Shown in pieces: positions 56,885 through 64,000 of a stretch of 64,000 bases of DNA. Under the pieces are notes generated by a model that was not told where the DNA came from, searched no databases, and saw only the letters and a list, made by a program, of their open reading frames with translations. Location: positions 13,927,778 through 13,991,777 of the forward strand of contig JAKSZU010000029.1 of the NCBI GenBank assembly GCA_026018925.1, written 5' to 3'. The DNA comes from Tupaia tana. Its lineage: Eukaryota; Chordata; Mammalia; Scandentia; Tupaiidae. Both the position numbers and the translations under genes were made by a program. Positions within the stretch are counted from its first letter, which is position 1; each line of letters begins with the position of its first letter.

Positions 56885-56995
56885 AAAATTTAAAACTTGA
56901 TCATAGGGTAGTTCTATTTGTACATTTTTGAGGGACTTCCATATCACAGGTGTACTAATTTATATTCCCACCAACAACATAAGAGAGTTTCCATT
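56885..56995 (-). mobile_element. L1 ORF2-end fragment
   Basis: ATAGGGTAGTTCTATTTGTACATTTTTGAGGGACTTCCATATC...TTTATATTCCCACCAAC is the complement of the ORF2 C-terminal region. Confidence 0.6.
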
Positions 56996-57223
56996 GTGCA
57001 GAAATGCAGAAAAGACCACTGTAATCTACTGTATATGGCAACTTATTTTAATGGTCAAAGCCAATTAAAACCTTTTTTTTATTTTTTGTTTTTTAATTAA
57101 TTAATTTACATTCATTCACTGAGCATTGTAACAGCATACTAAATGTGATTTCCCATCCAGAATATCCTGCATAGTGGCTTAATCATACATGTTATCATTA
57201 ATAATTTTCCATTTCTAGTTTCA

Positions 57224-57275
57224 CATATATATATATATATTATATATGTGTGTGTGTATGAAAACACTATATATG

Positions 57276-57344
<69 letters not shown>
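57224..57344. repeat. (AT)n/(AC)n microsatellite in HAL1-like 3' UTR
   Basis: TATATA, TGTGTGTGTG, then (AC)n and (AT)n: a compound, partly self-complementary tract that could form a hairpin. Element 1 lacks it. Confidence 0.85.
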
Positions 57345-57347
<3 letters not shown>

Positions 57348-57853
57348 CCCATTTCTCACCCTCTTCCATTTCCCACCCTCATCCCACACTATCTAAGGTA
57401 TGCAGAGTTGTTTTCCATTCCCTTTTTCCCCCACATTTTATTGATTCACAAAATTTCTTAAATAATCTAACTACTTTCAATAGCAAGTTCTGCTGATGTA
57501 TACATATCTATGAATACATGTCTGACTTTAGGCATAAAACTCAGAGTAGAATGAATATACTATAAGTTATACTATAAGGTAGCACCTAGCTGATGCTATA
57601 TAGTTTACTGCGGTTATTAATTATGTATTTTTTACTATATATTTAATTTTAAGAAAAGCAGATTTAGCTTTAATAAATCAAAGAAATACTAAGGAAATGC
57701 TTAAAACTTAAAGCCAGGAAACAGGTTGGGATTCTGTTCACGTAGTAAATCACAAACCTATCAGCAGCTCAAGACAAGACAAAAATCCTTAAAACTGTAA
57801 AACAAAGCCTAGAAGAAAATCATCAATGTTTTAGTCAAAAGTCATAAAATTCT

Positions 57854-58108
57854 TGGGACCAGCAGTTAGCATAATGGCTATGTCGCTGGATTTCCACGTA
57901 GTTGACTGCAGTTCACGTCCCGGACCCGGTGGCTTAAAACTCATGCCGGGCGTGTGTGCGTGCGTGCCCAAGATCCCGAGAGGAGAATGGAGGAGAAGGG
58001 ATTGTGGCATGGCCCTCCCCCCTGGGGGGTGATTTCTCGCTTTCTGTCTCTCTATTTCTCTCTGTCTGGCGAGCGCACGTGCCCTATAGCAAAAACCTCT
58101 CAAAAAAA
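57854..58108 (+). repeat. Young SINE with 15-bp TSD
   Basis: Forward, near-consensus. TSD AAGTCATAAAATTCT at 57839-57853 and 58109-58123. Confidence 0.93.
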
Positions 58109-58234
58109 AAGTCATAAAATTCTATTTCACCAGTTCAGTCTCATGTACTTAATCTATCTTCTGTTGTCTTGTCTCACACAATTAAGTTGGCCACTTTCTT
58201 AGTTTTTGAACTCTTTATTTCTGTGTGAATGTAT

Positions 58235-59820
58235 TTAGCTTCCCTGGTATGGCACTCCCTGAAGCACTTCTTGGAGATCTGGTCTGGTGCTGGTCAATTC
58301 TTTCAGGTTTTGTTTATCTGAGAATGTTCTTGTCTTTTCTTCCTATGTGAAGTATAATCTTGCCAGGTATAGTATCCTTGGTTGCAATTGCTTTTCTTTT
58401 AACACTTTGAATATATTTTCTCATTCTTTCCTCACTGTTATTGTTTCTGATGAGAGATCCACTGTCAGCCTGATGGTATATTCTTTGTAGAAAACTTGCC
58501 ATTTTTCTCTTGTCAATCTTAGTATCTTGTCTTTGTCTGTGGTTTTGCTCAATCTGGCTATAATGTATCTTGGAGAAGATCTTCTTGAGCTGATTCTATT
58601 TGGGGTCCTTTGTATTTCGTAGGACTAGATGTTTGAATGACTCTCTAGGTTTGGAAAGTTTTCTTCCAAGATTTCATGGAATAGATTGTCAATGCCCTTA
58701 TGGGTCTCTTCCCCGTCTGGGATACCAATTATCCAGGTGTTTGGACATTTGATGGTATCTAGTAGTTCTCATATAATATTCACACTTTTGGGGGTAATTT
58801 GCTCTGTCTCCATGGTGGATTTTTCTAGGCCAGTGAGTCTATCTTCTACATCTGAGATTCGATTTTCTGTATGATCTAGTTTGCTTTTAATACTTTCAAG
58901 AGAGGTTTTGACTTCCTGTATTATAGTCTTCATATCTAACAGGTCCATTTGATCCTATTTTTTTAGACTGTGAATGCCCTCTCTTAGATCTTGCAAATAT
59001 TTCCTCCCCTCCTGAAACTCGTCAGCTCCTTTTGCCTGCCTATTTGGCAGTTCTTTGTCTCTCTTCTCTTCAAACTGTGGCACTATTCACGATTGCTAAG
59101 ATATGGAACCAACCCAAATTCCCCCATACAGATGAATGGACTGAAAAACTGTGGCACATATACTCTATGGAATATTATTCAGCCATAAAAAACCCTGGCT
59201 TTTGACAGAAAGTGGAAGAATATGAAATATTTACTGCTGAGTGAAGCAAGTCAGGCTATGAAGGAGAGACAATGTGTGTCCCCACTTAATATATACTGAG
59301 TGTCTGCACTCTTTGACTGAAACTCATTGACTAAAGGTTGTACAAACACAAGAGATGGGTGTGAATGCCAGATATGGTGTGTGTGGAGGAGTGAGACCTA
59401 AGGAGGAGGGATACGAAGGCAGAACATTGACGGGATGGGGGAGGTGTGGTGTTATTGATTGAAGATATTTTGATCAACTGGACTGGGGAGAAATGTTCAC
59501 ATATGGAAATGTTCACTTTGTAAGCTAAATAATGTGATTGAATGTATATAAAAAATTAAAAAAACTCTGTGAACTTTGTCACCATGAAAATTCTAAATTC
59601 TTTATTTGACATTTCCATGAATTTCAACATAATGTCTGAGAATGAAGAGGAGTTATTATTTTTTCTTTTTCACCATGAAAATTCTAAATTCTTTATCTGA
59701 CAGTTCCATGAATTTCATCATACTGTCTGAGGATGAAGAAGTGTTATTATTTTTCCTCAGAGGAGAGATATTTTTCTGTTTTTCCATATTTCTTGTGACC
59801 CTGCAATGATTTCTAGTCAT
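58235..59820 (-). pseudogene. ORF1 of HAL1-like element 2, split by an L1
   Basis: In reverse the frame starts MTRNH at 59820 and ends at TAA 58235-58237. Recognisable parts are the coiled-coil start, the RRM-like block near 58690-58740 (IIGIPDGEETHKGIDNLFHE type) and the C-terminal part near 58270-58350 (KQNLKELTSTRPDLQEV type). An N-terminal segment of about 100 bp is duplicated (about 59571-59660 and 59668-59755). A plus-strand L1 interrupts at about 59078-59572, and point stops are present. It is not functional. Confidence 0.82.
59078..59572 (+). mobile_element. 5'-truncated L1
   Basis: Begins near GTGGCACTATTCACGATTGC and contains the ORF2 end (CATATACTCTATGGAATATTATTCAGCC). The 3' UTR (CCAGATATGGTGTGTG ... 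GACTGGGGAGAAATGTTCAC) ends TATATAAAAAATTAAAAAAA. It is inserted in the HAL1-like ORF1. Confidence 0.85.
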
Positions 59821-60029
59821 CTGATGGGTGGTGCATTTCTTCTAATTCTTGAAGTTCAATCTGAGTATTCAGAAGCATGCAGGAGGAGATGATCTGAAGT
59901 CTCTCTTCCTTTCTGGTATCACTGTGCATCAGAATCAGTGGTAATAGAGAAATATTCTGATCCTAATTGTATTCAGATGTTTAGATCCTGTTCACTTGGA
60001 CCTGTCTAGACATTTACTGTGTAGGAGCT

Positions 60030-60604
60030 GAGAAACTAATGAGTAAAGATAAAGAAAATAATTAGATAAAAGGAAAGAAGAAAATATAAAATTAAAATTA
60101 AAAAGAATAATAAATAACTATGGATTTTTAATTTTAGAAAGCAAAAATAGAAAACTGTGTGACACACAAGTGCACTGCATGAAAGCAATATTTCACAAGT
60201 GAAGTTCAGGATCCATGTGGAGATGGGCCTGAGTTTGTGCCTTTCCTTAACAGAATGGGGAGAGACACCAATTAACAAAATAAAGGGGCTTGAGAGCCCA
60301 GAGAATACTTTCCCTTAAAATTTTTAAAAATTAAAAGACTCAGGGATACATAGAGAGACAGAGAGAAATGGAGACAAAGAGAAAGGTAACACTACCCACT
60401 AGAAATAAGTGAAGAAGTCTCAGCAGAAAATCTTTATTTTAAGTCTCTGAAAGCAATATTTTACAGCTGAAGTTCAGGATCCATGTGGAGATGGGCCTGG
60501 GTTTGTGCCTTTTTAGAAATAAGTGAGAAAGCAGTCTCAGCAGAAAATCTTCATTTTAAGTCTCTGAAAGCAACATTTCACAGCTGAAGTTCAGGATCCA
60601 TGTG
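60030..60604 (-). promoter_or_regulatory. 5' UTR units of HAL1-like element 2
   Basis: GAAGTTCAGGATCCATGTGGAG occurs at about 60200, 60470 and 60585, each with nearby TCTGAAAGCAA/CATTTCACAGC. These are the counterparts of the repeated units in element 1. Confidence 0.65.
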
Positions 60605-61030
60605 GAGCAAAACTACATCTGACACAAGCCTTAAAGTATGTCCTCTTTCACCCTTTCCCTCTGTGGTTGGGTTCTCTTAGAGAAAAAAATGAGAATGAAA
60701 GTATATGCTTAATGAGCTCTTATGGAAATTCTATTTTAGGGCTCAAGTCCCCTCACAGGTTGCATTTTTCAGCACCAATCAGTCTTCAATCAGGCAGAGG
60801 AAAAATAATATTTTCTCCTTCTGGTTAACCTATTATTTTTGTTTTTGGATTTCTCAGCATGTCAGTAGCTCTCCTATGCAGTCTTCTAATTTTTTAAGAT
60901 AATTTTATGTACAATTCAATCAAATAATAGAAAATTATTTACTATAATAATTTCACTTATTATAATATACATATGGAATTTGACCAATTTTCATGCCCAT
61001 AGATTTTTTGATTACTTTTTATTGATTTTT
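60605..61030. other. Unique or duplicated flank
   Basis: 60605-60760 matches 46805-46960; the rest is AT-rich. No gene is seen. Confidence 0.55.
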
Positions 61031-61035
61031 TTTTT

Positions 61036-61275
61036 GCTATATGGCATGTGTTCTTTCCAGAGCAACAGAGACAGAAACAGAGAGAAAGTGAGAAATCACC
61101 CCCCAGGGGAGATGTCCATGCCACAATCCCTAATCTTCCTTTCTCCTCTCAGGATTTTGGTCACTTATGCATGTGTGCCTGAGATGACCTTGAAGCAAGT
61201 GGGCTCTGGACATGAACTGTGCAGTCAGCTATGTGGTATCTAGCTGCCTTAACTGCCATGCAACATGCTGGCCTA
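61036..61275 (-). repeat. Old SINE
   Basis: TTTGCTATATGGCATGTG through ATCACCCCCCAGGGG to ACATGCTGGCC. Paralogue of 30268-30497. Confidence 0.8.
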
Positions 61276-61279
61276 TCTT

Positions 61280-61475
61280 ATCACTGACTTTTGTGCTAGA
61301 TAATTTTCTGTGGTGCTTGTTGTCCTGTGCATTCTAGGATTTTGAGCAGCTCCTTGGCTTCAACCCATTAGGAACCCGGGGAACCTCCTCAGTTGTAACA
61401 ACCAAAAAGTTCTCCAGACATTCCCAAGTGTTCCCTGGAGGTACCATTCTCTAAATTGAAAACCATTGGCCCAGA
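61280..61475 (-). mobile_element. MER5A (hAT-Charlie MITE)
   Basis: TGTTGTCCTGTGCATTCTAGG, AACAACCAAAAAGTTCTCCAGAC and ATTGAAAACCATTGG, reverse orientation. Paralogue of 30500-30692. Confidence 0.85.
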
Positions 61476-61524
61476 GCATGAGATCTAGAAATTTCTCAGT
61501 GGAGTCTGAATCAAAGTCAACCTT

Positions 61525-61625
61525 TTCTTGATTTATAGCTTGGGCAGAACACGTAACCCTTCTGAGTCCCATTTCTGCAAATGTAGAATAAGTTCCTAAT
61601 AGTATGATGTCATGGGATGGTCATA
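61525..61625 (+). repeat. MIR SINE fragment
   Basis: GCTTGGGCAGAACACGTAACCCTTCTGAGTCCC...CTGCAAATGTAGAATAAG. Paralogue of 30740-30860. Confidence 0.7.
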
Positions 61626-61689
61626 TGTAAAATCAAAATGATACACTCCATATAATATTCAAATTTCAGCCCATGGGCATAAAGAGATC

Positions 61690-62055
61690 AAAGGAAAACA
61701 TGTTCAGCCAAGAATATTATACCCAGAAAGTTTATCTTGCATATGGGAATAGGAAGGAGAAAAATATTCTTCGATAAACAAAAGCTGAAAGAATTCACCA
61801 GAAGTGGGCCAGTTCTTCAGAAAATACTTAAGGGAACACTACATCTGAAAAATTAAAGGGGGCTAAACAAAAGCAAGAGAACAGAAAACAAATAGGAAAA
61901 AAGGGGGAGGAGGCGGAATGATAGAGCTGAGTCCCAACATATTGATAATAATTTTGAATGTGAATGGAGGAGGGATACGGAGGCATAAAATTCATGGGAT
62001 GACCAAGATTGGCTCAATGGAGAAAAAAACAAGAGCCCTCTACATGTTGGTTTTG
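61690..62055 (+). pseudogene. Old L1 fragment: ORF1 end and ORF2 start, no tail
   Basis: Reads the ORF1 C-terminal region (TTCAGCCAAGAATATTATACCC, AAGCTGAAAGAATTCACC) and then the ORF2 start (CCAACATATTGATAATAATTTTG; AAAACAAGAGCCCTCTACATG). It begins and ends at the short direct repeat GAGATC (near 61686 and 62056) and has no A tail. The first duplication copy lacks it. Confidence 0.65.
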
Positions 62056-62119
62056 AGATCTAAATACATTTCCTATGGTCATCAAAAGTTTTATAAATGA
62101 AGGTATAAAAGGAAGCACT

Positions 62120-62358
62120 TTTCTTTCCAGGTTTTTGCCATAGACGTATGCACTTGACAGAGAGAGAAAATAAGATGGAATTCCCCTGGGGGGAATTATG
62201 GCCATGCCATAATCCCTTCTCCTCCATTCTCATCTTGACATTTTGGACATGCATGCACACATGCCTGGTGTGATTTTCAAGCACCACGTCTGGGACTTGA
62301 ACTGTGGTTAACATATGGGAGTTCAGCATATTAATCATTATGCCACTTGCCGGACCTG
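62120..62358 (-). repeat. Old SINE (donor of a templated insertion)
   Basis: TTTTTGCCATAGACGTATGCAC to CACTTGCCGGACC. Paralogue of 30970-31217. Its segment 62235-62261 is identical to 63149-63175 in L1-E ORF1. Confidence 0.8.
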
Positions 62359-62420
62359 AAAATGGTAGCTCTTAACTTGTACTATGAGTTTGAAATTTCT
62401 ATGTGTCTTATCTAAAGCAT

Positions 62421-62625
62421 CAGGCCGGCCAGCAGTTCTGGACACCAGGCGGACTGAGGCTGCAGGTCCGACCCTTCCGAATCTCTGCTCATCCCCACCG
62501 TTCCTCCTCCTTGTCCCCAGGTTGGTTGTCTGGAACTTTAAGGCGAACTCCCACCCCACCCCACCCTCAATCCGGATCGAGCTGGCCAGCAGTTCTGGAA
62601 ACCAGGTGGACTGAGGCTCCAGGCC
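62421..62625 (+). promoter_or_regulatory. L1-E promoter monomers
   Basis: A partial unit followed by one unit beginning CCCCACCGTTCCTCC near 62494, with GGTTGGTTGTCTGGAACTTT. Homologous to the L1-B units at 15283-15580. Confidence 0.75.
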
Positions 62626-62963
62626 CAACCAACGTGGTCCTGTCACTCATCTGATGCTTTCCCACTAGCCTTTGGACTCTTTGAATTTTGGTGATTTGAA
62701 TAGTTTGTGCGACGCGCGATTTCCTTTTTTCCTTTTGTTTTTCTTTGCTCTTGGGGTGTTGCTTATTAGGTCAGTTGAAGGCTCACCACTCCTTAGAAAC
62801 AACGAGAACTTTGGGCCATCAAGGGCTAGTGGCAACAGTTAGTGGTAATTGTGAGCAACAGGTAGGACAACCATAAGAGAAATCATCAATTTTCTAAGCC
62901 TGTACAACTTTTAACAATCAAAGATACCTTAAATAAGTTAGGAAGAAACATATAGATTACCTG

Positions 62964-63957
62964 ATGACTAGGAACAATAGCAGAGGCTCAAGAAATATGA
63001 GCAACCAACAAAAGGCTTCACCCTCAGGGGAAATCATGAAGCCTACATCACCCACAGTCAATACTATGGACATCGTGGACATGTCTGATAAGGAATTCAG
63101 AATATTTGTAGTGACCAAACTAACTGAGATGGAAGAGAAAAGAGACATTTGACATTTTGGACATGCATGCACACAAGAGCTCCAGGAGATGAGGAAGTCC
63201 TGCAATGTCTTGAAAGAAATGGATACCTTAAACAAGAACCAGATGGAACTTTTAGGATTGAAGAATGTGATACAGGAAATCAAAATCTCCCTTGAAAGTA
63301 TTAAAAGTAGGTTAGACCAGGAAGAAGATCGAAACTCTAACGTAGAAGACAAAACATCTGACCTAGAAAAAAGAATCAAGAAGATTGAGAAAACAACCAT
63401 GAAAAATGAGGAAAACATACAAGGAATAAGGGATACCATCAAGCACCACAACATCTGGATAATTGGTATTCCAGAAGAGGAAGAAAATAATAAGGGCCTA
63501 GATAATTTATTCCATGAGATCCTGGAAGAAAACTTCCCAAATCTAGAAAGGCATTCAAATATCCAAACCCAAGAAATACATAGGACCCCGAGTAGAATCA
63601 ACCCAAGAAGATCCTCTCCAAGGCACATCATAGCCAGACTGGCAAAAACAACAGACAAAGACAAGATACTAAAGTTGGCAAGAGGGAAACATCAAGTTAC
63701 TTACAAAGGTCACCCCACCAAGCTAACATCGGATCTCTCGGCGGAAACAATGCAGGAAAGGAAAGAATGGGGAAGCATAGTAAAAGTGTTGAGTGAAAAA
63801 CAATTTCAACCAAGAATACTATACCCGACAAAATTATCTTTCATATGGGAAAAAAAAGATAAAAACATTCTCGAATAAACAAAATTTGAAGGATTTTACC
63901 AACTCCAGACCAGCTCTTCAAGAGGTTCTGAAGGGAGTATTATACCAGGAAAACTAA
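62964..63957 (+). pseudogene. L1-E ORF1
   Basis: Starts MTRNNSRGSRNMSNQQKASPS and matches L1-B ORF1. A templated insertion of about 27 nt at 63149-63175 introduces TGA 63150-63152. The remainder is in the same frame (63189 onward) with the coiled coil and RRM-like block (IWIIGIPEEEENNKGLDNLFHEIL). An extra A in the run near 63850 shifts the last part, ending the open frame at 63878, while homology goes on to YQEN and TAA 63955-63957. It is not functional. Confidence 0.9.
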
Positions 63958-64000
63958 AAAATCAGAGACAGTTATACGAGAAAAAAAAGCAACCAAGAAA

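Larger units (their letters stand above)
57073..60604 (-). mobile_element. HAL1-like element 2 (ORF1 without ORF2)
   Basis: Minus-strand relative of the element at 4756-7483. From its 5' end: repeated 5' UTR units (60604 to about 60030), ORF1 (59820-58235), a short linker without ORF2, and 3' UTR (to 57073). The linker and 3' UTR match element 1, e.g. CTGTTTCCTGGCTTTAAG and AGCTAGGTGCTAC in reverse. It is interrupted by a SINE (57854-58108), an L1 (about 59078-59572) and a microsatellite. The paralogous site near 46800 lacks it. Confidence 0.85.
61036..62400 (+). repeat. Direct duplication, copy 2
   Basis: Counterpart of 30268-31220, with an additional L1 fragment at about 61690-62055. Confidence 0.75.
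62421..64000 (+). mobile_element. L1-E, 5' part (continues past window)
   Basis: Same subfamily as L1-B: 158-bp-type GC-rich monomers (62421 to about 62625), leader, then ORF1. The window ends just before ORF2 would start. Confidence 0.9.

Overview
This window is mammalian genomic DNA. It is dense in LINE-1 (L1) retrotransposons and in a tRNA-derived SINE, and carries remnants of an olfactory receptor (OR) cluster. Evidence for a placental mammal: L1 ORF1/ORF2 reading frames with endonuclease and reverse-transcriptase motifs, MER5A and MIR fossils, a family-7-like OR coding exon, and what looks like the first exon of a V2R-type vomeronasal receptor. The SINE (about 260 bp, tRNA-like A and B boxes, body ending in CCCTATAGC and a short A tail) is none of the Alu, B1/B2, CAN, BovA, ERE, Ves or AfroSINE types that I recognise, so I do not name the species.

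Layout. 1-4.7 kb: old SINEs and L1 fragments. 4.76-7.48 kb: an L1 derivative with ORF1 but no ORF2 (HAL1-like). 7.5-12.6 kb: mostly unique AT-rich DNA with SINEs and the V2R-like exon (8.73-8.95 kb). 12.7-30.2 kb: a nested stack. An old L1 (L1-A) was hit by a full-length L1 (L1-B, 15.28-21.25 kb), by a SINE, and by another full-length L1 (L1-C, 24.09-30.18 kb). 30.3-31.2 kb: a MER5A/MIR/SINE block that recurs in direct orientation at 61.0-62.4 kb. 32.4-44.9 kb: left arm of a diverged inverted duplication, holding an almost intact OR gene and interrupted by full-length L1-D (36.88-43.45 kb). 44.9-51.2 kb: spacer with a decayed OR pseudogene. 51.2-56.9 kb: right arm, with the OR pseudogene that pairs with the left-arm gene. 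57.07-60.60 kb: a second HAL1-like element on the minus strand. 62.4 kb to the end: the 5' part of a further L1 (L1-E).

No L1 here can encode its own machinery; every ORF1 and ORF2 is broken. L1-C and L1-D are separate insertions but share the same three premature stops, so a defective lineage appears to have been copied using proteins supplied by other elements. The HAL1-like elements likewise have no ORF2.

The most unusual observation is in the 5' UTR promoter array of L1-D. Its three upstream 128-bp monomers equal the three downstream 216-218-bp monomers minus an 88-90-nt segment that starts with GT, ends with AG, is pyrimidine-rich, and is removed exactly at CAG|G junctions. They look like spliced monomers fixed in DNA by retrotransposition.

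The OR gene reads through all seven transmembrane segments and keeps its family motifs, but the normal start codon is CTG and no upstream in-frame ATG exists before a stop.
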